Positions 20,401 through 31,200 of a stretch of 55,496 nucleotides of DNA are shown here, piece after piece. The first letter of the stretch is position 1, and the number at the start of each line of letters is the position of its first letter. The notes below the pieces were generated by a model. That model was not told where the DNA came from. It made no database searches and saw only the letters and a list, made by a program, of their open reading frames with translations. The position numbers were made by a program, and so were the translations under genes. Where the stretch lies: positions 1-55,496 of the forward strand of contig JBAMDO010000289.1 of NCBI GenBank assembly GCA_037074765.1, written 5' to 3'. The DNA is from Mansonella perstans. Lineage: Eukaryota > Nematoda > Chromadorea > Rhabditida > Onchocercidae.

Positions 20401-21419
20401 CAATTTTTTAAATAACTAATAATTATTCTTAACAGTGAACTAAGCTCAAAAGTAAGTACCGCATTGGAGCATGAAAGTACGGCACCGTGTGTATCACCGG
20501 AAATTTCGGATCCGGATGCTGAGCAACAAGCATCATTTAATGCTGCTCATCGTATTATGCCATATATTGATATTGATAGCCTAACAACATTATTTGGACA
20601 TGATGATATTTATGAAATACCACCACGAATTGAGGTTTTAATTTTTTTTTTTTTTGAAATAATTTCCGTCTTATTTTGGACAAAATAACTTTATTAAAAA
20701 AAAGAATTTATTCAATTATTTAATCTTAATCCAATTATTTATAATTCAGTTATTCAATTCATATTTTCAAATTCTGCTTTTTTTTGTTATTATTGATCAA
20801 AAATCAAAATTTAAAGATTATCAAAGAACCGAAACATATTTTGGCAAAATCAGAAGAAATACATCGACCATTGCTAACAACAGCTACTACACCAGCTACA
20901 GCACGAGAGCATCCATTACAAGTCATTCATAATATAATTAATGTTGTACGTAAACGAAGTTTTGGAAGACTTCGAAAATGCAAAGATGAATATAAGTCAA
21001 AATCTGAGAATCGTGCGCGGAAGGTTAATATTTAATTAATTTGATTGATTAATATTACTTATATTAATTACTGTTATTTAGAAAAATGTAAAACAAAAAA
21101 GAAATTATAATTCTGTTTGCTGCAAATTTTAAATTTAATGCAAAATAAAATTAAAAAAATTTTTTTTCAGGCATTACGTACGATAACATTTATTCTTGGA
21201 ACTTTTACAATCCTTTGGACACCATTTTATATTTTAGCTACTGTAATGGGATTTTGTGATTCGTGTAAGAATTCGAAGATTTTTAATTTCTTCTATTCCA
21301 TAAGCTATTTCTTGTGCTATATGAATAGTCCAATTAATCCATTTTGCTATGCTTTAGCTAATCAACAATTCAAGAAAACACTCCTACGTATTTTAAGTTG
21401 TGACTTTAGACGATTATAG
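1314..21419 (+). CDS. gar-2: Muscarinic-type acetylcholine receptor, GAR-2-like GPCR (10 exons)
   Basis: Class A GPCR rebuilt from ten exons: 1314-1616, 13993-14147, 14443-14527, 15640-15858, 16100-~16227, ~19087-19257, 20194-20286, 20436-20634, 20817-21023 and 21171-21419, about 600 aa in all. Visible landmarks are an NWS glycosylation site (N51), TM1 with N72, D100 in TM2, Cys128, the amine-binding Asp135 in TM3, DRY at 152-154, ECL2 Cys208, a ~265-residue third loop, WTPF in TM6 and NPxxY in TM7. Length and the [16 protein letters not shown] stretch resemble nematode GAR-2. Known for the family: plasma-membrane receptor coupling acetylcholine to Gi/o in neurons. Inferred: the same role here. 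The exon 5/6 junction is uncertain; the other junctions are phase-consistent. It converges on the ANKRD50-like gene. GAR-1 or another B-type muscarinic receptor is the main alternative. Confidence 0.9.
3008..3035. other. Perfect 12-bp hairpin with TTCG tetraloop
   Basis: The arms AGTGATCATGTA and TACATGATCACT pair perfectly around a TTCG loop in gar-2 intron 1. UUCG is a known stable tetraloop, though usually closed by C-G; here the closing pair is A-U. No U-tract or gene follows, so a terminator or small RNA role is unproven. Confidence 0.7.
3290..3450. repeat. Direct repeat (~60 bp, 99-bp spacing) with TA microsatellites
   Basis: ATCAATCAGGCTAAAGTTTC occurs at 3290 and 3389. Each copy is followed by an ACTTTGTCCATATATA-like stretch and a TA run. 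The copies are close to identical, which suggests a fairly recent local duplication within intron 1. Confidence 0.75.
3945..4112. repeat. Tandem ~35-45-bp repeat, about 5 degenerate copies
   Basis: The phrase ATTGATTGAATTTTCTTT followed by GAAGGATATAAATT-like sequence recurs about five times with small indels. Noncoding, inside gar-2 intron 1. Confidence 0.7.
5517..5690. repeat. TAA/TAG trinucleotide-rich tract
   Basis: Degenerate runs of AATAATAG/TAATAGTGA units over about 170 bp. They give spurious open frames on the opposite strand. Confidence 0.7.
7785..8025. repeat. 63-bp direct duplication plus CTTCCGG-type repeat units
   Basis: Two near-identical 63-bp units (GGTTTACCGTAGTTTTCC at 7794 and 7857) are followed by two diverged units that start with CTTCCGG and end in TCATGCTGYT...ATAGCT (about 7905-7955 and 7965-8020). 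A further relative lies at 37725-37785. The 63-bp period keeps a short minus-strand frame open, but the peptide is just the repeat. Confidence 0.75.
8858..8894. repeat. CT dinucleotide microsatellite
   Basis: About 18 CT units in a pure run in gar-2 intron 1. A GA-rich tract of the opposite sense lies at 8593-8671. Confidence 0.85.
9030..9260. repeat. TTA/TCA trinucleotide-rich tract
   Basis: Degenerate ATTATTATCATT-type repeats over about 230 bp in intron 1, followed by a ~25-bp poly-T run near 9286-9310. Confidence 0.7.
11180..11550. repeat. ~200-bp diverged tandem duplication
   Basis: GAAATGAAATAG at 11239 and 11440 begins two aligned blocks. Both continue through TGCTGTATTTTTAYGCAAAAAA, then ATTTTATTAAATTT and GAAAATTAGTCA. 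Spacing is about 201 bp. Noncoding, intron 1. Confidence 0.75.
12715..13060. repeat. ~191-bp diverged tandem duplication
   Basis: Two blocks start with TAAATCACT (about 12774 and 12965) and run through CCTAGTCTTCTTT, then an AAATTTAAA stretch and ATGGAAATT. Spacing is 191 bp. Noncoding, intron 1. Confidence 0.72.
13993..14147 (+). CDS. gar-2: gar-2 exon 2: TM2 to DRY
   Basis: Acceptor ttacag, donor gtaatg, ending in phase 2 inside the Arg codon of DRY. It encodes the end of TM2 ([11 protein letters not shown]), ECL1 with Trp121, the conserved Cys128 and TM3 with Asp135-Tyr136, reaching D152. Asp135 and D152 are 17 residues apart, exactly as 3.32 to 3.49 in class A receptors. The coding frame is too short to stand out as an ORF, but the match to muscarinic receptors is clear. 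Confidence 0.9.
14443..14527 (+). CDS. gar-2: gar-2 exon 3: DRY, ICL2, TM4 start
   Basis: Acceptor ttgcag; its first base completes Arg153 of DRY. It encodes [18 protein letters not shown] and the start of TM4 ([10 protein letters not shown]), ending in phase 0 at a gtaatt donor. The second cytoplasmic loop is basic, as expected for G-protein coupling. Confidence 0.9.
14546..15010. repeat. GTT/ATT trinucleotide tract in gar-2 intron 3
   Basis: About 460 bp of degenerate TTG/TTA/CTG triplets fill most of intron 3 (14528-15639). It yields long open frames on both strands (Val/Ile/Leu-rich on plus, Thr/Asn-rich on minus). These are triplet artefacts, not genes. Confidence 0.85.
15640..15858 (+). 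CDS. gar-2: gar-2 exon 4: TM4 end, ECL2, TM5
   Basis: Acceptor attttcag, donor gtagtt, 73 codons, phase 0 at both ends. It encodes the end of TM4, ECL2 with ECYVQF (Cys208, the expected disulfide partner of Cys128) and TM5 (about 219-242), ending in the amphipathic start of the third loop ([10 protein letters not shown]). The [10 protein letters not shown] segment is typical of invertebrate B-type muscarinic receptors. Confidence 0.92.
16100..16227 (+). CDS. gar-2: gar-2 exon 5: third cytoplasmic loop (3' end uncertain)
   Basis: An acceptor at ttctag lets the frame continue as [20 protein letters not shown], basic then Ser/Thr-rich, as expected after TM5. The 3' end is ambiguous. A donor at 16228 (AG|gtcatc, phase 2) pairs with an acceptor at 19086; a donor at 16196 (phase 0) pairs with the stronger tttcag acceptor at 19063. 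Both keep the frame open; neither donor is strong. Confidence 0.6.
16258..16445. repeat. Diverged ~95-bp tandem duplication
   Basis: Two blocks share CGGTGTATCC, then an ATCATCTWWYAAC segment, RTCCGRAATT, a GCAAAAAAAAT stretch, and GAGAATTTC. It begins about 30 bp after the proposed exon 5 donor, so the first copy could overlap an alternative exon 5 end. Confidence 0.7.
17370..17557 (+). rRNA. 18S rRNA 3'-region fragment inserted in an intron
   Basis: About 188 bp match the end of eukaryotic 18S rRNA in sense orientation. They include GAGGAATTCCTAGTAAGTG, the decoding-region landmark TTGTACACACCGCCCGTCGC, the helix 44 arms, and AATCGCAGTGGCTTGAACC. The match stops at GGGCAAAA, just before the conserved GTCGTAACAAGG that should follow, and nothing of the upstream 18S is present. 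So it is a broken insert, not a working gene. ATATATG occurs at both edges, but both flanks are TA-rich, so a target-site duplication is unproven. It stands out from its surroundings by higher G+C. Confidence 0.93.
19087..19257 (+). CDS. gar-2: gar-2 exon 6: third cytoplasmic loop
   Basis: Encodes [20 protein letters not shown]... up to SNLQSKK, ending in phase 2 at AAAAG|gttagc. It may instead start at 19064 after a better gttttcag acceptor (adding FKMEINFR), paired with the shorter exon 5. It has no recognised motif; assignment rests on the open frame, phase fit and position within the long loop. Confidence 0.6.
19270..19302. other. Perfect 15-bp-arm hairpin beside exon 6 donor
   Basis: The arm TATTTTAGAAGCATA (19270-19284) pairs perfectly with TATGCTTCTAAAATA (19288-19302) across a 3-nt TAC loop. 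It starts 12 bp downstream of the donor GT at 19258, so in the pre-mRNA it could fold close to the 5' splice site. Any effect on splicing is inference. Confidence 0.8.
19440..20190. repeat. Degenerate repeat field with a 192-bp unit
   Basis: The two clearest copies are 192 bp apart: GAATGTATGT at 19841 and 20033, and CAAAGGA at 19981 and 20173. Shared phrases include AATGTTACAGTA, ATAGTTTGATACTA-like and AACAACGGA-like motifs. Older copies reach back to about 19440 with irregular spacing. The last copy abuts the exon 7 acceptor. Confidence 0.75.
20194..20286 (+). CDS. gar-2: gar-2 exon 7: third cytoplasmic loop
   Basis: The acceptor (ttaaaag) gives a first base that completes the Arg codon left open by exon 6. 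The frame reads [15 protein letters not shown]... to KVVCH and ends in phase 2 at a strong gtaagt donor. Short, but phase-consistent on both sides. The acceptor is weak and lies in repeat-derived sequence. Confidence 0.72.
20436..20634 (+). CDS. gar-2: gar-2 exon 8: acidic/Ser-rich third loop
   Basis: Acceptor cttaacag, donor gtttta; the first base completes a Phe codon, then 66 codons end in phase 0. The region is acidic and Ser/Pro-rich ([17 protein letters not shown], then [20 protein letters not shown]). An internal AAAA|gtaagt at 20451 matches a splice donor very well yet lies in open frame; it may be an alternative donor. Confidence 0.85.
20817..21023 (+). CDS. gar-2: gar-2 exon 9: end of third loop
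   Basis: 69 codons, phase 0 at both ends (acceptor ttaaag, donor gttaat). The end is strongly basic ([18 protein letters not shown], then SENRARK), the expected juxtamembrane segment before TM6. The acceptor lacks the usual C before AG. Confidence 0.87.
21171..21419 (+). CDS. gar-2: gar-2 exon 10: TM6, TM7, C-terminus, stop
   Basis: A tttttttcag acceptor opens 82 codons and a TAG. TM6 is [21 protein letters not shown] short loop with two cysteines (CDSC) follows, then TM7 with [16 protein letters not shown] (NPxxY) and the basic helix-8 stretch [11 protein letters not shown], ending DFRRL. This is the best-conserved part of the gene. After WTP the pocket residues are Phe-Tyr, not the Tyr-Asn of vertebrate muscarinic receptors. 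Confidence 0.96.
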   Translation, partial: ALRTITFILGTFTILWTPFYILATVMGFCDSCKNSKIFNFFYSISYFLCYMNSPINPFCYALANQQFKKTLLRILSCDFRRL

Positions 21420-24400
21420 TAATGAATGAATGAATAACTTATTATTAATTTCAGTTTTTTAAATTTTGATTTTTCATTTTTTAATTTGTCAGTTTTTTTT
21501 TGCAATTTTTCTCACATGAAATTTTTTTCGACAAATTTTAAATTTACACTAAGTTTAAGACAATTAATTTCATATTTCTTAATTTCTTGACAATTTTTTT
21601 GAAATTAAATCACCAATTTATTTACGTAATCAAGAAAAGGTATGTATATGAGATCTTTTTTTTTCGGATAATTTATGCAATAATTCAATTCCTTAGCTTG
21701 CTTGTTTGCCAGAGATTAATATCTATCTAAATAAAATGTCATGCTGAAATAATATTGAAATTAAAATAAATATTACTGGAATAATTAATTAATTAATTTC
21801 AATTTAAAAATTATGTCATAACGGTGCTTTTTTTTCTCCCTCTTTGTCTCTCTTTCTCGCTTTTTCCATCTCTTTTAATTTGAATGATTGGATATTGTAT
21901 ATTTTGCTTATTATTGATGAATTGTTATGTTCGTTGCCTGAAAAATGATAACAGAGCACCCATCCGAAGAAGATATTGTTGAATTCAGAATAATTATTCT
22001 AAAAGACTGTTAAATGAAAGCATGATGGTAGTAGCCATGCTTGATGATGATAGATGATAAATTAGGCAATGTGTATTAACAGCAATATCTAAGCAAAAAA
22101 AGCTTTGACAAATTATAATTTTAATTAAGTTAAAATTTGGTTCTTTAATTGAATTAAAATCTTTTGTTTCATTTTTCTAATTTTTTTGTGAAAGGGTTAA
22201 TTATTTGAATTTTTCTTTTTTACAGAATATTTATTTATGCAATACTATTTCAGGTATCATTGTCAATTAGTTTAATAAGAGTATTAAAAATCTTCATGGC
22301 GCACAGTTTCTTATCTCAATAATACTATTTTTCATTTCTATCATAGTAAATTTGTATATGTGAAATTATTGTTAAGTACGAATTTTTTTACATCCAGAAT
22401 GATTTTTAATTAATTTAGATGATTGGAAAAGGAAAAAGGAGTTTAGAAAATTTTGAAATAATTCCAATTTTATTTAAGTTATTCAATAAAATGACTTAAG
22501 AGTCTACCCCAGTCTATTATCAATGTGCTCACATTTTTTTAATGTATTTATTTATTTATTTATTTTTTTTAATTCATTATTTTATAAGCGTTATATATGT
22601 GTGTTAGTAATTTTTGTGATTAAAATTTTGATAACAAGTAAATTGTAGCAATTTAAATTATAATTAATAAAATTCCAATAATTAAGTATTTGCAAGTTAG
22701 TTTCAAGAATCTCGTTGATTCATTTACTTTGTAATGCAGAAAAAATTTTACAACCGCGATGATTAAATTTATTTTTGGAGAAAGATTGTAATAATAAGCT
22801 TTTAGGAAAAAAAGTGAAATTGAAATACTGAAATATTGGAAGTGGATGGGAATCGAATAGTACTACTGTAATGTGCTTTAAGCAACATTTCATTAATAAT
22901 TATCAAATGAATGAAATGAAATTTCAAAAAAAAACAATAATGAAATAATTCAAACTTAAAAAAAAGAAGTGAGAAATATATAAGAAAAAAAATAAGCAAA
23001 ATAATAAAAAAAATTGAGAATATTGAGTTACCTTCAAAGATCAAAAAATTAAATCACAAGGGAAGTGAGCCAGAAAATGAATTAACTATTTATTAGTTTG
23101 ACCTATTTTTTTTACCAAAAAAATGGCAAAATGGAAGCGAAAACTTTGGCCTTAAGCGAACTAAAATGGAATTTTGAACTTTCACTATTAAATAACTGAA
23201 TGAAATTTCAAATTTTAATTGCCAAATGAATGAAATGAAATTCCAAAATTTGAACATTAGTTTGAAGCAATTGTGATAAACGTAAGACTATATAATTGCT
23301 GATGATAACAATTGAATATTGAAGTTTTATCATAACTGAAAAAATTCAACAAGTATCGGTCTTTCAATTCATTTCTTTTTTTAAGTAGAAAAAATTACTT
23401 GCCAATGGTAAGACAAAGTTTGAGAAAAATAAAAAATAGGAATTTAAAATGTGCTTTAATACTATTCATTTGATAAAACAATATAAAATGTTGACTGATG
23501 CTATTCTTCTCATATCAGTCAATGGCAGAAATAGGCAAAAGATTGTAAAAAATACAACTAGGCTAGGTGATATTTAGTACTCAGTATGAATGATGGCCAA
23601 CACGAATTGGAAATGGACAAATCATCTACTGGACAGAATGAAATCAAAAATACTACTGGAATGAATGAAAATGAATGAACACATGAATGGTGTGAGAGTG
23701 GCTAACAAATATTTTTGATATTATCATAAATAGAACTGTTGTCGACAATCATAAGTGGATGAAAAATGAAAATAAGTGCTTATATGAGTAACATGAGTGA
23801 CCAAGAGGAATTCTCGATATCGAAGATAATCTTCATTAATACCACAATTTCCCAGTGTATTTTTTTTAAACAAAACCAAATGGGAATGCAGAAATAGCAG
23901 CTACTGATTATCCTATTCTTAATTTGAAATTTCAATTGTAACTTACCATCTGATAAATTTATTCCGTAAATTCGGATAAAAGTACAGCGATAATTCGGGC
24001 CAACTAATTTCATCAACATTTTTCAATTAAAAGCTTTATTGATGAATAATATCACCGGAATGAAATGAAAATTAAAATAAGGCATATGACTAAATAATAC
24101 GTTAAAGTATATGAAAATCATAATATAAAAAAGGTATGAAGAAAAAAAAATCGGATATTATTGCTAATAAAAGTATATCAAAGATTAATGACAATTTAGC
24201 TATATTGATCATTCCGGACAGAGCTCGTTCACTGGATAAAACGAAGAAACCTAACACTTAACTAATTAATTAACTTTTCCAGAACTATCCGAGTTAGTGA
24301 TTTTTTCTACCAATTTAGCTAATTCATTAATTCAGAAAACTAATAAATAAAACAAAGCACATGTTAGGAATAAAATTTAATAAAAACTATAATTAAAATA

Positions 24401-25030
24401 AAATAATGAAAATTATAATTAAAAATAAAATAACATCTTGATACAAAATAGCACATGAGGAACATACAAAAAGGAGATCATGCCAAAACAAAAAAAAATT
24501 ACGCAAATACGATTTCACGAATTAAGATGTTGACTTATGATTTTTGATGTAATACTGTTTCTTGTAATAGATGGCAAAGATTACTCTGTTACTCGATAAC
24601 TTTACTTATAATGAGTATACTTATTTATATATTAGCTAAATGGATTTTTTTCCTAAATTCATGGATGAAAATTCAATAGATTAATTTTTGAGGTAATACT
24701 TTTTGTATAGAGATTGCAATGTATATTTTCCTACTTTAGCTATACAAAATTTTGTAAATGATTTGCTTATATATTTTTTTGTCAGGTAATTAATGTTATG
24801 AATCATTATATTATTAATAATAAGATAAAGTAACTCCTTAATAATACATGTCATTAAAGTAATACAGGCCTTAGAATGAATAAAAATCTTAGATATAATA
24901 TTTCAAAAAGATGAAAGAAAGAAAGCACAAGACAATGGTTACATTGTCTTGTGGGAATATGTGAAATGGAAATTAATACACATGTATAATATCACAGCTA
25001 AAAGTATTATCAGAATCTTCGTTAAATTCT
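21420..25030. other. Convergent intergenic region between gar-2 and ANKRD50-like
   Basis: 3.6 kb holding the 3' UTRs of both genes. An AATAAA at 21730-21735, about 310 bp after the gar-2 stop, is a candidate poly(A) signal. 23500-24250 is less biased in composition, but I recognise no protein in it; a 79-codon minus-strand frame at 23780-24019 has no family I know. Confidence 0.6.
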
Positions 25031-25217
25031 TTAATGAGTAATTTGTAAAGTATTGCATTTCGTTGTTGTAATACCATGCGAATTATTGCTTAATTTCAAC
25101 GATCCAATATTTCGTTGTTGCAAAAAATATTTAGCATTTGTTTGTTGTATTGGACTGCTTGGTAATGAACCGAATCCTGAACTATCCGCTGAACCACTAG
25201 CACTTTTCAGGATTTGC
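25031..25217 (-). CDS. ANKRD50: ANKRD50-like exon 17: C-terminal tail and stop
   Basis: The first base completes Arg956; then 61 codons and TAA. It is rich in Ser/Gly/Asn ([18 protein letters not shown], then QQ and LKLSNNS), probably disordered. Much shorter than the tail of vertebrate ANKRD50. A strong ctacag acceptor precedes it. Confidence 0.87.
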
Positions 25218-28200
25218 CTGTAGTGGATATTCACACACACACGCACACACAAATGCTACATCATACATTGATCAGGCTAATAATGACCGCTGATAAAACA
25301 TTTTACTATTTATTAATTGCAATTGTTCCAAATCGTAACAATGCTAAAACATCAAATAACGTGTAAAAGTGTTCGTATGTGAGATTTTTCTTTTTTTACT
25401 TTCATTCATCTACCTATCTGCATTTTTCTGCGAACTTTTATCAACTGCAACAGCATAATGAGATAAACCTAAAATAACCTGATTTGATCGTGACCTGCAA
25501 GTTGAGCTACATCGGATGCACAACGACCTAAATTATCACAAATTGATGGTTCAGCACCGAATCTTAGCAAAAGCATGACGATATCATGTTGTCCGTTATT
25601 TGCTGCTATATTTAATGCTGTTGCACCCTGAAATTTAAAATAAAAAATAATTTGAATAAAAGAATTGCACAGAGAATTCGTCTGAAAAATTTTTTATCAA
25701 CTAATAAATCAGTGGTAAGAATTTTTTTAGTTTCGATTTTATCTTATCGTATCTTACAATAAAGAAAATCAAGTTCACCTGATAATCAACAACATTTGGT
25801 GCTACTCCAATTGTCTCCAACATATAATGACAAATTTTATAATTAGATGCCCAAACAGCGATCATTAATGGCGTACGACCATCTTCATCACGTGCTTCAA
25901 ATTCTGCGCCATATTTTCGAACAATTGCAGCTAATTTAAGATCATTTAACTGAAAGATGATAAAGTATGCAAGTAAGTAATATTTGAAGAAAAAAAACTG
26001 AACTAATTTGAATATTAAACGTTTCTGGAAAGATTTTCGAAAAATTTTTCAAATCTCTGTGAAAATTTTTCAAAATTGAAATTGAATTTTTTTCGTTGGA
26101 AATTTTAAAAAAAAAATAATAAATTGATCATTTACAGTGTATTAAAATAAATTGATCACTATAAGTGAAAAATAAATTTTCATCCTATTAGATTATCATA
26201 CCTGTGCAACGATATGAGCACAACTTCGTCCATGTGAATCACGTGCTGTAGCTGAAGCACCATATTCTAGCAAAGTTGTAACCATTGATGCATCACGTAA
26301 AACAAGTAACGTATGAATTAATGGTACACCATCAAGGTCAGGTTCATCTAATTTCAATTCATCACCATTTTTCTGGATATAATCCAGAAGAAATTTTACA
26401 ACTGATTCATTACGACTAATTGCTGCAGCGCGAAGAGGTGATAAACCATCATGTGATTGTAAATGTATTGGTGCGCCAACTTTTAACAGTTCTTCCACAA
26501 TCTGAAAAATAATGAATTATAAGCTTGTTTTTTTCTTGTATTAATAATGATTATTTAGTAGTTATTGTTAAAGATAATAGATAGTAATTCTGCACTAGAT
26601 AAATGCATTAGAAATTAATCGTACAATTCTAAAATTAATCCTTTGATAAAAAACTTTAATTCATTAAAACAATAAAATTATTGTAAAATAACTACTACTC
26701 TTAATTAATTACAAAAATTTTTTATTTCCGTTAATTTTTGATCTAATAAATAGCTCTAACCAGAACTGATGAACGTTGCCCAGCAATGAGTAATGGATGT
26801 ACACCATGTGTATCAGTAGCTTGAACAGTAGTTGAGGTAATTAATGATTTGCACAATTGCAAATCGGAATGCGCAACTGCATAATGCAATGCTACTGCAC
26901 CATCATTATCCTGAATGAATGATTTCAAAAAGTTTTTTAGACTAAACATCATATCACCATCATTAAGTAATTCTTGTCGACTTCTTGTACTGTATTTCAA
27001 AATTCAATTCCGGAAAAAATGACAATAAGCTACTCAACTAAATATTAGAGCTAGGTCATTTCCCTTATTTATTAGTGCTTAGGGGTTATTCGCCTCTTCT
27101 CCTCGAAACTGTTAGCGCCAGATCACTTTCCGAACTTTAACTTCCATATGATTGAAAAAGAATAAAATAGATATCAATATTCATACTTTATGACCTTCAT
27201 CAGCTCCTAAACTGATTAATAACTCGCAAACATCCATGAAACCACTCATTGCAGCTATAATCAATGCTGTACGACCAAATTCATCGATAGCATCTGTATC
27301 AGCACCATGTTCGACCAGCTGTTGACAAGCAACCACATGACCTTGACTTGATGCAAGCATCAATGAAGTGTGACCATTTTGATCCTGATAAAAGCATGTT
27401 CTTACTTATGAATAAAGTAATTATAATCATAAGATTCATGTTTTTTCTCATTTATGGTTTTTTTTTTTTATTTTATAGCAAAAATGCTTATGAATAAAGT
27501 AGTTGTAACTTACTGCTAAATACTTGTTGATCAAAATAATTGTAATTTAAACTTATAAATAAAATAATTGTAATTTCTTCATTCGAAAGTAATTCAATCA
27601 TAAAATAATTGATTGAATAAAGCAAAAGCAAAAGTTGAATAATTGAATTACAATTATAACGTAATTATAACTACAATTTTTTTATGAGAGCACAGTAAAA
27701 GATATTTTACAACAATAATAATTATACTTGAGCGTCAATATTTTGAATGAAATCAATAATTCGTGGAATATTATGATCATCATGATAAGCAGCAATATGC
27801 AAGCAATTTCGACCATTCATATCTTCGATATTTAAATTTGCTCCACCTGTAAATCTTTGTCGATTTTTTAAATGAACGATAAATGATGAATATGTATGAA
27901 AAATATAATGCGCAAATGGATAAAATGTACGTAAGTGCAAATTAATAGACCTTATGCATGCAAAAAAAAAATATTTTTTGAATTAATAATCAAATTTAAA
28001 AATGCCAAGTATTGCAGTATTTTTGATCTTTACGACATTTAGTTGATAGAAATATTTCGTTCAGGTGATATAAAGTTATTTTTAATGGGGTTAAAATTTA
28101 ACCTTTTATAAGTGCTGCAATAGTTTCATTATGATCAATTGTTTGGGCACCGGATGAAAGCGCTAAATGTAGTGCTGTTGATCCATAATTATCCACAGTC

Positions 28201-31200
28201 TGTAAAATTTCACTCTTTATAATTTCAAAATTATTGAATTAAGATAATGTTTTCTTTTTCATCTTAAAATTTTCTATTATCTTCTAGTATTCATCACTTT
28301 AGTAATTGGCTCGGAAAATTTCTTATGTTTCATTCTTTTTACCTAATCATTTATCATATCTTCAACAGTTACGTACGTACATCGATACATACGTAATTGT
28401 ATAAAGTCACAAAGAATTGGAATAATACACAATTAATTAGCAATTGATCTGTTTGTCAATTTGTCCAAATAATAAAACACTTACATTTGGATTTGCTCCA
28501 TTATCTAAAAGTATGCTAACAATATTCGCATGATCCATAAATGCAGCAGCCATAAGTGCTGTACGACCTTCCGCATCTTGCTTATCAACATTAGCGCCAC
28601 ATTTCAATAAACGTCGTACGACACGTTCATGTCCACTCCTATAAAATTTTTTTCTTTCTCAGTAGGTTAGGGAATGAAAAAAAGTAATAAAATTCAGATA
28701 AAATAAAAGTAAAACATTTAACAGGAAATAATATAAAGGTCAGAGGTTATCATCGTATCACCATCTATTCATTTCAATCTTATTTTAAGCTAATGTATAT
28801 TCTCTTATCTCCGTTATCCTCAATATCATCCAATTAACTAAATCCTACTTATCTGTCCCTTGAAAATATTCTTTTCCTCTCCAATTTATCCCTTCTCTCT
28901 CTATTATCCGAATCTAAATATATGTTTATGAATAATTCAAAAATTGTCATGAATTCTTGAAAAGCATAATTAATTAAATTTAATCACATGTCCTATTAGT
29001 TACTATGATTGTCGCAATACATTGTCAATCATTAATTCGGTCTTGAGAAAGCTTAATTCTTTACTTCACCGATCGCTTTGCATTCCATTTCATTTGATTA
29101 CATTAAATACCCTTTCAACAAATTTGTCACAGATCACTTTCTTACTTTCCTTTCCTTCTTGTATTATTATTTTGATGAAATACCATAAATGTTACCATAT
29201 GCTTAATGATTACAATAACTTACATATACAGGCATAAACAGACTAGTTACAAATCTATTCTAAGTTCGATAATTAACATTTAATTGTAATATAGTTTTAC
29301 ACAAAATTATAATCCTTGAAGTGAAAATTCAAATAATTGATTAATAATCTTTCAATGGTTCTTTTCCCAAAAAAAAAGAAAAAAATTTTAAATAAGCGAA
29401 TTGCAAAATTTTTCACAACTCATTTTACAATGAATATTCTGAAAGTTTATCAAATATTCAAATTTAATTCAATAAAAAAAGAAAGATTGAAATGAAAATG
29501 AAGCTAACTCATTTATTAATAATTCTCAGTAGTATTCTGTAATAACTATTAAAAATATTTATTTCATTTTTTACTCAAAGTTTGATCAAAAAAAAAACTT
29601 TTTTAGTAGGTGACTTTTTTTTGGACATTAAAATTTTTTAAAATTTCACTGTCTTATTTTAAATAGGCGAGATTGAAAAAAAACTATAGAAATTATTATT
29701 AATGTTAAGTGCTTTTTTTTGATAAGCGCATTATTTTTTTATCCATAAAAAACTTTTTTAATTAATTTTTTTTAAAATTTATTTTAAATTATTACACTTA
29801 AAAATTTTAAATACAGATGATTTAAAAATTTTTATCTCTATGCTTTCTTACTGTACATTTCATATATGTATGTAAATAAGAAAACTTATCTTTCAAATCA
29901 AAATATTTTCATATTTTCTACTTTAATTAAATTTTTTTAAAAAAAGAACATATTTAAATATACAATATATTTGAAAAAAAGAAAAATATATTAAATTATT
30001 TAATTTAAAAAATTAGAAAAAACATTTCAAAATTTTAATAAAATTACCATGCTGCAGCTCGAAGCGCTGTTCGTCCACCTTTACCACATTCATCAACTTT
30101 TACACCTTTAAAAAAAATAGAATAAAATTTAACAAATTCATTTTCGTTTTTCATCAATTTTCTTTTCGTTATTAAATCAATTTTACAGGAACAAAGGAAA
30201 TTTCTCAATCCCTTTTGTTGTGGTTATATCTGGTCATTTTCAGATGAAATGATGGAATACTCCACTTTTCCACAAAGCCTTTCGTTTAAATTAATGACCA
30301 TATGGAAGGGTTGTAATTATATCATACATATTATTCATCTAATAAGCATAAACGATGGATGAAAAATTCGTACTTTCAATTTGCTTCCTTCCGGTCATTA
30401 AACATAATCTAATAATATTTGAGAAAAAAAAGATATTACCGCAAATGATTTCTATTAGTATAACTAAATTCTTTCTGAGAATTCTTAATGTTGATATTGA
30501 TTTTTTAATTGTCTATAGATTGAATGTTATACTGCACAGGATTTATTAAATTTTATAATTTTCAAATAAAAAAAGAATAATAATTAATTATTTATCAAAT
30601 ATGAATAGATAATCTAAATTAAAAGAGTGAAAAATAATTTTAACCATTTTGAATAAGTAATTCAACAACATTATCGTGATTGTTGCATGCTGCAGATCGT
30701 AATGCATTCCATTGTTGTGGATCAACATAATTTGTTGTTTGTGGATCAGTTTGCAGGATTAACTTGCAAATATCACCATGCCCACGACTGGATGCTGCAA
30801 TAAGTCCGGAGCATAGTTCATCAAAATTTACGTCATTTAGTAAATTCACAACACTTGTCGTATCATTGGATGTGCAAGCGAACACAAAATCATACTGAAA
30901 AATAAAATTTTTCGGAAATAAAGAATTTGAAAATTTTCAAAATTTCTATAAAAAAAAAATTATTTGTAATTTTTAATTGCAACTTCTTTTTCCTATTTCA
31001 TTTCAAATATTTTAATAATTTTAAATTGAACTTATTTAGTTGAATTTGTGAAATTTAAAACATATAATTAGAAATAATAATTGCACAGTCATATTATTAT
31101 TAATATATTGATTGATATACGTCAAAGATGCAAGGAAACGTCAAAAATGTATTATCATATTATTATGAATATATTGATTGATATACGTCAAAGATGCAAG

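Noticed and set aside
23780..24019. 79-codon minus-strand frame in the convergent intergenic region
   Set aside because: No recognisable motif or splice context; kept only as a remark in the intergenic entry.
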